Of a stretch of 64,000 bases of DNA, positions 47,056 to 58,422 are shown one piece after another. Numbering within the stretch: position 1 is the stretch's first letter; the number at the start of each line of letters is the position of its first letter. Source of the stretch: Rutstroemia sp. NJR-2017a BVV2. Taxonomy: Eukaryota; Ascomycota; Leotiomycetes; Helotiales; Rutstroemiaceae. A model generated the notes under the pieces. That model saw only the letters and a list, made by a program, of their open reading frames with translations. It ran no database searches and was not told where the DNA came from. The DNA lies in NCBI GenBank assembly GCA_002946415.1, contig NJPS01000061.1, positions 496,001 to 560,000 of the forward strand, written 5' to 3'. The translations under genes and the position numbers were made by a program.

Positions 47056-48005
47056 TTAATCAAAGATGAAAAGAAAACAACATACCGCAACACCTCTCCC
47101 AAACCTCTTCAACAAGCCCCCCTTCTTCTTCCCCCCTTCTCTATCTTCATCTCTCTCCCGGTCTTCATCTGCGCACCTACTACCACTAGGCCCCGCACCC
47201 GAACTACTACCTATCCCCAATCCACCGCCTCCCTCCCATCTACTTCTCCTCCTCTCCCCCATTCCCCTTCTTCCATCCCTATCGACTTCCCATTCCCCCG
47301 TCCTTTCCGCCCTTTCTCTTCCCCCTTCATTCCCCCTCCCTCCCAAAAGCAAACCTCCCACAACTCCCTCCAACACCACCTCGACACCCTCTCTATTACC
47401 TCCCCTCCCTGAACACTCCCCCCAGCCCGCCCCCAGCCTATCCGCCAACGCCTTCGCCTCCTCAACCTGCACTGTTCTCTTCTCCCACAAATCCTTCATC
47501 CCCCCTACAACCCAAACACGCATTCCCAACCCGCCGCTCCTCTTCTGCTGCGGTACTTTGACTAGTTTAACTTCTGTCCATAGTCTCTCTAGCATCTCGA
47601 ATGATTTCGTCGAACAGATCGAATACATAAGTATGACTGTGTCCGCTTCTCGGATAGAATGTTCGCGGGCGGCGACGGGTGCTGAGGGGGAGAGCTCGCT
47701 TATATGGAGGACGATGGGGTGGTTGTTGACGAGGATATAACGGATGTTGTTGGTTTCTTCAGAGTCTTCGTTTTCGAGAATCTAGGGGGTGAAATTTAGG
47801 TTAATGTCTCCTTGAGTCTCCTGGGCGAAAATAAAGCCGCGAAAAGTAGAAGTAAAAATACCAAGTTCCTGCCCATGCCGTCTCCTCATGCTCACTGACA
47901 GAAAGAAAGAAAACTCCATACCCTGTCCCGCAAACTCGACTTCCCAACACCTGTATCTCCATAGATCAAAATCCTGTATTCATCTACTCTTGAACTGGTC
48001 GCCAT
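47056..48005 (-). CDS. Divergent Ras-like P-loop protein (possible pseudo-GTPase)
   Basis: Exons 48005-47922 and 47781-47056 give 269 aa. The N-terminus VDEYRILIYGDTGVGKSSL is a textbook G1/P-loop. Ras-like spacing continues with the ADTVILMYSICSTKSFEMLERLW helix/strand, matching Ras FVINNTKSFE-type segments. The other G motifs are missing or altered: switch I is nearly deleted (the intron joins at RDR|ILENEDS), the DxxGQ segment is replaced by LHISELSPSAP, and the NKxD motif is GGMKDL. The second half is Gly/Arg/Glu low complexity (GGRERAERTGEWEVDRDG), ending KKKGGLLKRFGRGVAVCCFLFIFD: a basic patch and Cys pair but no CaaX box. It may bind nucleotide without hydrolysing it, or be a decaying Ras paralogue. 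A hidden intron in the low-complexity part is possible. Confidence 0.72.
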
Positions 48006-51000
48006 CTTGTATTTCTTGCTTCCTTTTGCCACGAAGGAATGGGATTCCAAGTTTGCGAAACAAAAACAAATACAGCGATAGTATCAAACTATCAATACAT
48101 GACAGAGAACCCCCTTATCAACTTTGATAGCGGGAGAAATAACCATAGTTATCGCTTTGCATATGAATTATCAACAGTATAGAGGTAGGCGGAGTTTTGT
48201 GGCTGTGGGGGAACTTTTAACCTTGGTGGTTACAGTACTGTACGTCTCCAGAACTGCGGGTGCGATTACTAAGTGGGTATGTGGGGGGTACAGCCACAAT
48301 CCTTTCTCGTATCATGCATCTCACTCGATATTTTCTATGAATAGAACAATTGATGATTGGTATGCGCTGTGATAGGTTTAATCGTTTGAGAAGTCGATGG
48401 CACGTAAAATGTTCGTTGTGTTGGCAAGGTGCAATGCCGAAGTGGCCTGCAGTTGATGCGGGAGCATCCATACTCAGAGAAGCTATGTAAGCATGAAGAA
48501 TGCCTGCCAAGATATAGTTCGGGGATACAAACCTCTTTTGCGTATATATGTCCCGTCAACATAGCCTTTCCTCGTCGTGATACCACATAAACATGGAAGA
48601 GTCAAGCTTCGCCATGTATTGATGGTGCTCCGCCAAGTAAGCAAAGAGCACATTGCTGGTAACTATTAGCAATTAATTATCGTGCATCAACGGAAACGCA
48701 GATTATGTCAGAGAGTAAGAAGCATGTAGGCAGACGATAGTGTCCGTTCAGTTATGTCTTCGAGAAGCAATGAAAATATCAATGGTCACGCGTCTGATAG
48801 GAGAGCCAGGGCATCATTTCTTGGCGAAAACCGCGCTCAGCGGTGAGTCGGTGACAACTGCATCAATTTTATTTTAAGTTGTGGAGGAAATCGTTGCTGG
48901 TGAGTAACTGCTCCCAGTTTAACAGAGGACACAAAGATATCTCTGGCTAATTATCGAGGTGGGAACGCCTTTGATCTGCGAAACTGCGGGAGAGTCAAAG
49001 TTCCATATCACAAAGAGGGAGACGAACGAATGGTGGGTGTAGGTATAAGAGATGAAATATAGAAGGATTAGAAAAATATCCAGAACGCCGACTTCGGCAC
49101 GTAGGGGGGTGGCGGAGACAATTCTGGAATGAGCTGAAGCCCCCGAATATAAAGGTACTGATGGATGTGACAGAAACAGATTTTGGAAAGAGCCCAGCAC
49201 TGGCAAGGAGAAACTGCTCACTCAAAGTTTGCATTCGCATCGTTCCATCTGTCGTTTTATACTATCATATCATCTTCGAAAACGAAACAAGCAGTTCTTC
49301 AACGAAACGGAGCCACAACGAAAGTACCACCCATGTGCTACGATGATATTCTCATCGGACCTGTGTCTGCTCCTTTACTTGCAACCTGAAATATCCCAAA
49401 ACTACCACTCGAAAAACTTCTTCCACCAACAGGAAATTTACCAATGAAGATCATGAACGCGGCTAGATCAGGAACCAAACAAGATTACAGAGAGACGAGG
49501 TGAATTGAACAGAGGTAGAGAAAATAGGTCAACATGAGAATAAAATGCGTATCCATACTAGAAGAATTCTCAGATTTAACAGTGAAACACCGGAACACCA
49601 AAGAATGATAGGAGGTAGTCAGATATCCCGAGATTAGCCATCATCGCATTAGTAAAGTCATTCTATACAGCCGCCGGCGCCCCGCCGCCGCTTTTCAGCG
49701 TATAAGTTTTGGGAATACCTCGAAAAATACCCATATATCAACGGATCATCCGCAATGCAACGGATTATTCACGTATTGAAGGATGTCCGCGGATCACCCA
49801 TGCTTTGAATATCCGGATTCTCAACTATTCGCTCCGTTGTGGATAATCCGCGAATTGTCTTGGCAATACCATGCTACCACGGAGCTCCGCTACATAGCCT
49901 AGTAAGACTACTACCACTCCTATGATATAAGCATCGCGCCCCCCCTCGATCTTATTACTCTTCTATTCCTTTGAAAATTTACTCTTCTGGTTATCCAGAC
50001 TTACAGTGCGTCGTAACCATCCTCTGCATCTGTTGGTACGTATCAGGCTAGATATCACCTTGCCTACGTTCCATGGGTGACCAAAATGATTGTGATGATG
50101 CATGATGCTTTTATTCTAGGTGGGCATTGTAGCCCTTATTAAGTGCACCTCAAATGGCGCCATACTGTGGACTAATTACAAATGCCATTCACTTAAAAGT
50201 AGTGGAGATTGCCCCCAACACAAGTGAATGTACGTTGCCACTCGTCCCAACAGCATCGAACCAACTTCCCATTTCGTCTTACACTAGTCTTCGCCGCAGT
50301 TGAAAATCTCGACGTCATTACTCATTTCGATACATCTGATACAGTTTCTTCAACACCAACTCCCCTCTACCAGTCTCGTCAGTTTGTGCAACATTTAAGT
50401 CTCTTTGAAATCGCTCAGCACGATTATAGCCTTTGTACCACCGGAAGAGTCCCGATATAGGGGTCGATAGGGTGACTTGGTCACGCCCGTGCCACCGTGG
50501 CTTGATGAAAAGCCTGTGGGGGAACGAAAAACTCGTAGCTATATATCTCAGAAAGCATTATAAAGCAGGCTACAAAGAAAACCGTTGAAGCATATGGGAG
50601 TGCATATTGCGGGCTGCCGAGAGATCCAGCAACCTGAGAACTACTTATGTCAGAAGATTGTTGATTCTCCATCACAAATGAAGAAGTTCTTCATCGGTAT
50701 GGAAAGTCAGATGAGTGAATGTCAGCGAGAACAGTCGATCTACTAGACCTAAATATAACCAGGAAGGGCCTCTTGAATCACGAGGAAGATAAATAAATTT
50801 CAGGCCTAATGCACAGCGGAACTTGTCTTTGAAAAATTTGTAGTAAAAACTTGTAAAAACGGAACTGCCAAGGACCTGAACTATTTTTTAACAACCACAA
50901 CTACCGGTAACCACAACTAACAATAACCAAGACTATCAATAACCAAAACTATCAAAGGAATGTTAATAAGAGAAACAACCACTCCTCAAACTCCGCCACA

Positions 51001-51056
51001 GACAACAGCCCATAAACTCAAACCCACCCCTCCCAAACGCCTACTAACTCACATTC
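48006..51056. other. Gene-poor region of 3 kb
   Basis: No supported gene. Several short frames only. The distinct content is a cluster of GGATnATCCGC-type palindromic words at about 49735-49860, listed separately, and a GC-rich island CCGCCGGCGCCCCGCCGCCGC (49671-49691). Confidence 0.5.
49735..49860. repeat. Cluster of GGATAATCCGC-like palindromic words
   Basis: Within about 125 bp I read ACGGATCATCCGC, ACGGATTATTCACG, TCCGCGGATCACC, TATCCGGATT, and GGATAATCCGCG. Some are near-palindromes of the form CGGATnATCCG. A near-copy TTGGGAATACC (about 49709) and TTGGCAATACC (about 49859) brackets the cluster in direct orientation. Fungal hAT elements often carry arrays of such words near their ends, so this may be a remnant; no terminal inverted repeat or 8-bp duplication was found. 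Confidence 0.4.
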
Positions 51057-52053
51057 TCACTCATCACAATCACGAATATCCCTCATCGAATCAACATCCA
51101 TCGGATCCACCACCGTATACTGATGCCCTGGACACGCCAAATCACAATTCTTCGCGCCCTTCTTAAACACCTTTTTCGCCGCCTTAAACAACTTCGCCAC
51201 CTCCACACCTTCAGCCGCCTCCCCAACGTAGGGTACAACGAAAGAAAGAACCAAAGCCGCATCCTGAAGCGCCTCGTTCCAAACCACACATATCATCTCA
51301 CCTAGGCCGATGAGAATCTCGTCGACGATTTCCGCAGCCTCAACGCTGCAGGTGCAGAAGGATTGCTGGACGCAGGTGGATAGGAATCCGACTTTGAGCG
51401 CTTGCGTGTTGTCGGCGAGCTGGTTCGCGCAGCTGGAGTTGCAGTCTTCGGAGGTTTTGCAGCTGTGGGGGGATATGTTTAGTGTTTGAGAGAGCAAGAA
51501 GAAGAAAGGAAAGGAAAGGAAAGACTCACGATGGCCGCCCTTCGTTGGATAATCTAGCACATTCGACGTAATCGTTACATTCTGAGCTGCTGGTTATGCT
51601 AGCAAGCGGAACCTCCACTGTTGTAGCTGGGAGTGAGGTCAAGGAGGCGGAAGAAGATGTTGGGCAAGGAACCTGGCCGAGATGAGGACCGCAGCCAGGT
51701 CCGACGTTTCCGTCTCGAACTTTGTGATGAGTGCTGGCGATGATGGACTCTCCTGAGGCAAGTTGTAGTGGCCTCGGGTCTACCTGTAGCGCAAATTTTG
51801 GTGCTGAGTTGAGCTGCCCTAATTTGGGTTCTGCAGCAAATGCATTGTCAAGGTTGTGAGGAGAAGCTTGAAACTGGACTGCTGTTGTTGTGATTTCGAC
51901 CTGGATGACCGCGTCTCCAGTAGGAGTAGGACCATTGTTGGTGCTGGTCACAGACGTAGCTATCTCCTCGAACCCATCTTGAGAGTCGAGGTGGGTACGC
52001 GGAAGCACGGCCGCATTGACTACGAGTAAAACGAATAGGAAGAGGAAAAGCAT
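51057..52053 (-). CDS. Secreted hypothetical protein with a C-terminal cysteine-rich domain
   Basis: Exons 52053-51530 and 51462-51057 give 309 aa; donor GTGAGT, acceptor CCCCACAG, phase 2. Signal peptide MLFLFLFVLLVVNAAVLPR. The middle (residues about 25-150) is Thr/Ser/Ala-rich and likely disordered (TSVTSTNNGPTPTGDAV). The C-terminal region holds regularly spaced cysteines: GPGCGP, VPC, ECNDYVEC, SCKTSEDCNSSCANQ, FLSTCVQQSFCTCS, ICVVW, NCDLACPGHQ and RDCDE, suggesting a disulfide-stabilised extracellular fold. No known family is recognised. An effector-like or cell-surface role would be a guess. An in-frame extension upstream of 52053 exists but would bury the signal peptide. Confidence 0.82.
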
Positions 52054-52737
52054 GATGGGCTTGAATGCTAATTGCAGATATTGAACGAAGAGTAAGTGAG
52101 AATAAAACGATCTTCTGTGGTTGTTTCTTCGAGTATGAGTCTGGTATATCCCAGATATATATATGCAAAAAGTCGCATGCTTGCAAGCACAGCACAGCAC
52201 ATCTATATTCTCTTCTTCACAGTTGGATTCAAGACTGCGCATAGTGCACCGTCACCGATCACACTCAGCTACAACGCTCACAGAACACTGCCTTCACTCC
52301 TCATTGTTGACATTAGCTGGTGACGACTAGAAGGCCAATATTTACCTCAACTATCCAAAACACACAGCACAGCTGTCGGAGCAAACGTGAAGTTCCTACA
52401 GTGAGTGTCAGCATTTCTATACGAACCGTGTCCGAGATAACCTTATTTATTGGTTCGTTTGCATTGACTCTAAATTGAGACCGAGTCCGAGACTGTTGAT
52501 GCTATTCCGAGCGTAACAAACATCGTAGCTTGCAATGTTGTTAGAATATGAACTACAGCAGAGATACACTTTGTAGGAATGCCCTTGTTTTCACTTCTCC
52601 GAACGTTTCAGACGTCCAGAAGGGCATTCAATTAGTTGTGCTGCGGCCATGAAAAGGAACGCTAAATGGTCTATAAATACTAGTTCTTATGGCCCAGCTC
52701 GTCAGTAGAGAGTTCCATCACTTCATTACTTACAAAT

Positions 52738-53013
52738 ATGTGCAGCCGCGCTTATGGCGCGTCTCTCCAACAGAGCAGCCAAGACCTCCAGCAACTATTC
52801 TTATCACTCGATATCTGGATCTGCGAGGCTGATCTATATCCAGGTAATATGTAGCTAATTATAAGCATATTTTCTCACTTTTGCGTTGATATCTGAGATA
52901 TAACTGTATACGCCGCATCTAATTCTAGAGAAACTTCCAGACTTGAAGACGTGGATAGTGCCAACGCAGAAACTTCAAACTTTATTCTTTCTCATACAGA
53001 TACTAGAAGTCAG
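52738..53013 (+). CDS. Candidate small gene, incomplete model
   Basis: An ATG at 52738 opens MCSRAYGASLQQSSQDLQQL and DIWICEADLYP, ending at a GTAATA donor after 52843. An AG at 52927-52928 continues in phase as EKLPDLKTWIVPTQKLQTLF up to a possible donor at 53014. Upstream, TATAAATAC near 52672 could be a TATA element. I could not place a convincing last exon; a different frame (52951-53220) also stays open, ending in a CAG-encoded Gln run. No family recognised. Confidence 0.2.
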
Positions 53014-53659
53014 GTGCGTAGAACTTACAGCTTGGCATTGGGAGCATATACGCCAAGAGTGATCCCGATAGGCACGACTGTACGAGGTCAGCCAACGTCG
53101 AGATATGTTGGCGAAGAGAACGAGTTGATTGGTCCCGCTTGGAACGTGGCCAACTTCTTTCCAACATCGAAATCAACATCAGTTGACCACCCGCAGCAGC
53201 AGCAGCAGCACTTACCATAACAACAGCTTTGTTATGCTCTTCGTAGGAAAAGATAGCATTAATACAGGTACAAGCAAAACTCCTCGAAAATGTGACCATA
53301 CACAGATACCCTGCTGGAAAAGTGCCGAGAACACAGCATTCCGAAGTTCGCTTTCATTGACTTGCAAGCAAATACACATACGCACGAAGTAAAGTATTTC
53401 TCATCCTCAAATGCTCCACTTGCAGCTCCAAGGCTTTGGATACCATGCAAGATCCCGCGGGTGGAGTATCGTTTCCGCTTCCGACTGACCTGATTATATT
53501 CTCACTGCATTATATGATATGATATCTACCATATACCTCTTTCTATTCTATCCCCCTCTATTCCTTTCCCTAACACTTCTCTTCAGAAAAACCAAAAATT
53601 GCTATACTGTACTTACCCTTTTCTCGGCCTACTAATAAGCCCTAAGTAGTAGTCCTGAT

Positions 53660-53880
53660 ATTAACCTTACCGCCTTTCTTCCAGCTCCCAGTACTCCCAG
53701 CCTCCAGTACTTCTGTTCTCTGCTCCCCGCTCCCGCTCTCTAGTCCCTGCTCCTGCTTCCAGCTCCCAGCTCCTAGGCTCCTAGTACTCCCAGCTTCCCG
53801 CACTCCCAGCTCCCAGCCAATATTCCCGCTCCCAGCTCCCAGTACTTCCAGCTCCAAAAGCACCGATATAAAAGAGCGCA
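53660..53880. repeat. Degenerate CTCCCAG-type minisatellite
   Basis: About 200 bp of imperfect tandem units built on CTCCCAGCTCCCAGTACT, with variants such as CTCCCGCTCC and CTCCTAGTACT. At least ten CTCCCAGC/CTCCCAGT words are present. Non-coding in appearance; frames through it are only the repeat. Confidence 0.75.
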
Positions 53881-56800
53881 GACGTAACCAAACCCCCAGC
53901 ACCGACGTAAACAAGCTTTCAAAAAGACCATATTATTATACATATGTAAGCCTCTTCCAACTCCCTAACACAAAATACTCCCTTGTTCAACTCGTCACTA
54001 ATCCAACTTTGGCTCCACCTCTCCGAATATATATCCCTGTTTATTCATGAGACAAATAGGATCCCTATATTCCTACATTCCGATTCCACAGCTCGTACAT
54101 ACTCTTGGATGAACTACCCATGTGAAGAGATGGAGGATTGATCCGAGGACTCTCGAGTAGGCAGCGAATCGGATTCGGTGAGCTGGAAAATCCGTATATG
54201 GGTGCTTATTCCGTCGTCTATCCTATCCTATCCCACAGACTCACCGGCCCTTATATTCCAGCACTATCTTTTCCCATTCCACAGTCCCTCTCACTCCCGC
54301 TCCCGCCTCCCTCCAAAATAATCACCTACCCCCCACTATAGTGCATTCAACTCAACTATACCTCCCCCTCACACCACCTATCCTCTCATCCCCCGTCCAA
54401 AACCCCATCACAATAGAATAACATTCCCCCTCCCTCCAATCCAGCATCCCCCTCTCCTCTCCCTCCTCTTCTCTCTCCTCCCCTCCCCTCATCCCCCCTT
54501 TCCCGTCTCCATCTATCCACATACCCAAACCCCACCATCTTCATCTCCCCCTCTCATATAGCAGTTACCCAAACTCCAGTCCAGTTCCTGCAATTATTCT
54601 CATCACCAGGAGTAATCGTCAATGAAAGGAGTTCCATTCCCAGAATCTAGAACTGTAATTCCACACCTCGTGTTTTCCGAGGGAGCGATTTTTCGGATGG
54701 ATAAAAGGGCTTGGAAAATGGTGCTGGAGATCGGGGGATAGGTGGGGAATGCAGGATGTTTGTACTCGAGTCTCGTAGAGAAGGAATGGAGGGTTGAGAT
54801 AGATGGACACGTGTGGATGCGACAGCTCTTGCACACCGTTCTTAAGAATATAACACAGTTAATACTACGCACCGAGTGAAGGCGATGAAGCGTCTGCTTG
54901 GACTGTGTTTGGGGATTTTAGTACTGCGGCTTTCAACTAGTTCTGGATAGTGGAGTATTGCCTGGTGAGAAAACTAACTTAGTCCTTTGGAACTGGGATT
55001 TCTCTAATTTATACAAGACTTTTATATACCCCATCCTCCATATCCCCGCATTCATCGGTGTATAGGGTATATCGATTATAGTACTAACATCTAGATTCTA
55101 TGTTAAGCATTTCTTGGGAGGGCGGAAAGAAAGGGTTTAGCGAAATGGGCAATCGAGGTGCTGGGTGTGGATTTCAGATGGGAGTTGTGGTTTAGATATG
55201 CCTGTGAAGAGGATAGCGGATGGGGTAAGGAAGGTTAGGAGAGAACCGGGGGGCTGGGTTGGGATGGTTCGGAGTTAGGTTTTCTTGTGTTCTGTGAATG
55301 GATTCCTCGTCGCTCATGCTAGAGACTACGTATTGGTTGGGACTGTTCAGTTACTTGCTATGTAGTAGTTAGTTGAATAAAAGCACGATGGATATATAAG
55401 TTTGTTATACTTCCTGCATGTAAATGCAGCGACCGCTTCATCCAAACATGATATAAGGGGAGGTACGCTGCACAAGATCCATACAAGCCAGCTCGAAGTC
55501 GAAATTCCTGACCACGGCCCCCCCAATCCATATCTCCCTTACTTTCTACCATTCATGACATCCTGCAAATTAAGTCGAGAACACTTACCGCGCAAAACGG
55601 AAATCGATATATTCCGAGCAAGAAGCTTACGTATATCTCTGGCACCAGAATAGGATTGAGGTTATTGAAGTTTACTGCTTCTTGTAAATTATTTGTAAGT
55701 TATCCTTTGTGAGTTGTATTTTTGGCACTGGGAAGGATATAAACTAGGGCATGGGGGAAGGTACAGTACATCCCCTGTTATATATTATGAAGGAGTATCA
55801 CAATTTACCTGCCGTCTGTTCCGGTCATGGTCGCAAATATGCAGAGAGTCGTATGTATCCCATTGTCTGGAATCCCATGATATAGTCAGTGGAGAGCGGA
55901 GGAAACTTATCCCGAACAGAAAGCCATGGGAAAATGTGTCGCGACGATGTACGAAAATGCGATTCAATGATGACGATAGATGATGTCTTTCCCATAAGCT
56001 AACCAACCTCACTACTGCAGGTCGCAGGTCGCTCGTTCAGCCTTTTTTTGCGGTACAGTAGCGAACACACGTGCGTGCATCCGTTTCCCCAATGTTTCAT
56101 GATCAGGGATGGAAGATCAAGTGAGGGAGAGGGTCCCTGGTAGGGTAAGCTTAGTTGGGTTGTGGTGTTACGTGTGCGTGGCATATAGAATTGGTGGTGG
56201 ATCTACGCAGTATTGGTGGGAGGTATCGAGGTTTTGCCGCGAGTGGGGGTTTGCATGTAGAGTGTACAGTGTTGATTGATTGAGGGTTTCGAAGGAGACG
56301 TTGTGAAGGATATAATTGGAGCAGAGGATGGGATTGACATGTAGATGAGAGAGGGAGTACAACGTCGGAGATATACAGATACACGGAAAGCAGTCGCAGT
56401 GTTTGAAGATACATTTAATGAATTGCGACGAAAATAAGAGGACGACACCCCACCCCTTGTAGGCCAAAACTCGCGGGTACCTGCATTCTTTCGGTCTTGA
56501 AATCCAGGCACACGCGCCCAACGATTGGCGGAATGCGCACCTTGTCCACCTGCACGCTGTACTATTTCCAGACCAGGGTATTGTGAAAAACACTCAAATT
56601 GAGTCAAGCTCCGACGAGAACCATTCAGCGCTTGGCCAATCAGCCTTATGCAATATGGTTATCGATTGATTAAAATGGGAGCATCATTTATCCTTATCAA
56701 GCAATTTACCTGATAAGTTCAAAGGGTCTGCAGGAATATCTACAATGCCACGCTGTCCGAGCTGGCCGGGTAAATTGGTGGGAGGGTGGAAATGGGGAAA

Positions 56801-58422
56801 TAAAGAAGGGAAATCCTTAGGCGGCGCGGGAGAGCGAATGGTTCCCCCTTTTTGGTGGAAATTCGAGGTGCAGATGAGTGTACATGCAGAGGCGCCTGTG
56901 TACTGCAAGATTGGTTTCCTTGGTGTAGAATCATAGTTGAGATTCGTCCAAACCGCTGCGAAGGGACTTGTTCGTCTCTTTCTTTCCCTTTTTGACTCTC
57001 TCTCAAACGGCGCCAAATAGGATCAGCCATCTGAGAGCGGGCAGAGCAGAGCAGAGCAGCCGATAAGTTAGAGGTAAGACAGTTTGGTAGGGAAGTACTT
57101 TGTCCCGTCGTATCAAATACGCCACGCTAAGGCAATCTCACGTCTCATCCTCGAACCCTTGATCCTCACGACCCTCTTTGCCCTCAGCACGGTTCACGCA
57201 GAGGACTCGCAGCTGCTTCTGTCTCCATCTGTATCCATCTGTATCCATTCTTTTCAAAGTTTCAATGCACGTTCGATAAGGCAACATCATTGCCCATCTC
57301 CATCTCCATCTTTCTTCGTCCCCTCCCTCTTTCAACGTTGTATTCGTCCATGAAACGCTTGGCTAAACGCTGTCGCACATGAACATTCCTTTCCGTGCTG
57401 CTTGATTTGCCATTTCTTCCCACGCTCGTTCGCTCACTAAGTTTACCCTCACAACAAGAAACAATCGCCGACTGCGCGACAACCACCCAACAATCGCCCA
57501 AATGCCAATTGAAGCATTATAGCCGCCACTATTCCGACAGTGCATCGACCGCGACGGAATTGATTGACCCTCACCGAACACTTGCCTTACCTTTCTTGTG
57601 CGAGGTGTGCAGATTACAGCTACGAATCCCTTTTTCAGGCAGTCGATCAAACCCGCGCGCTTCAGAAAGTAACCTTAAACTATCCCTCCCACCCTACAGT
57701 ATCCGCCCGCGACCTGAACCTGAACCTGAACCTGAACCTGAACCTGAACCGAAAGAATATTCGCCGTCGCTTTTTTACTTCTGTTTACTCAATCTCCAAG
57801 AAATGCCAATATCCAATTGACATTTGTCGCATTCATTCGGAGTATCATTGTCGCGAACATCAATACACAATTCGAGTAATATACACGCTCGCTTTTCTAT
57901 TCAGCATTCTGTGAATAACAACAATCCCAACAATAAAAATGGCCGAACAATAAGCAACAGCCACCTTCTATCCTCACAATTGTGGTTCTTGCGCAGGAAT
58001 TGAGCCACGGCCTCATACAATAAGTCGACCAGTCAACGACAACAACTGACGTCGGCCTGTCCACTCGTTCGACCTTGCAACAAAATCATACCGACCTTCG
58101 TCCTTGTCTTCTCGTTTCCTCCTCTGGCTCCCTTCTCTTCCCGACCAACTCAATTCCACTTCTGAATTGAACCTCGCCGTCTCACCACACCACCTCAACA
58201 ATCCCGTCAACCCGCACAAGTCGAATACTTCGCAGGCGGAGATCGACAAGTGCAATTCACGCTCCTTACACACTGTAGCGAGAACTTCCTTGAACTAAAC
58301 ATAAACAGTCTTTACGACTTCCACTTCATTTCCTTCTAGCCAGGTGCTTTCGACAACATTGTCATCGTGGCAGCGCCGAGCGACTTTTTAATTAGAAAAG
58401 ATACCCATCCACACCATTCAAA
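53881..58422. other. Gene-poor region of 4.5 kb, upstream of the Kch1 gene
   Basis: No supported gene. About 54290-54570 is very rich in C and T on the plus strand. The last kilobase (57.1-58.4 kb), with CCATCTCCATCTCCATC runs, a CCTGAA hexamer array and scattered pyrimidine tracts, probably contains the promoter and a long 5' leader of the Kch1 gene. Frames such as 57395-57820 are mainly the hexamer read as Pro-Glu or Leu-Asn repeats and are not called. Confidence 0.5.
57713..57750 (+). repeat. CCTGAA hexamer tandem repeat
   Basis: Six perfect copies of CCTGAA plus two bases, 38 bp, about 670 bp upstream of the Kch1 start codon. As a hexamer it would vary in length without changing frame if translated. 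Confidence 0.9.

Noticed and set aside
47066..47740. 224-codon plus-strand Ser/Pro/Leu-rich frame
   Set aside because: Antisense of the purine-rich Ras-like gene; composition follows from the strand bias.
53003..53299. Minus-strand frame with a poly-Ala run
   Set aside because: The Ala run is the antisense of a CAG microsatellite, and the rest lacks motifs.
57395..57914. Frames with Pro-Glu or Leu-Asn repeats
   Set aside because: They are the CCTGAA hexamer array read in different frames.
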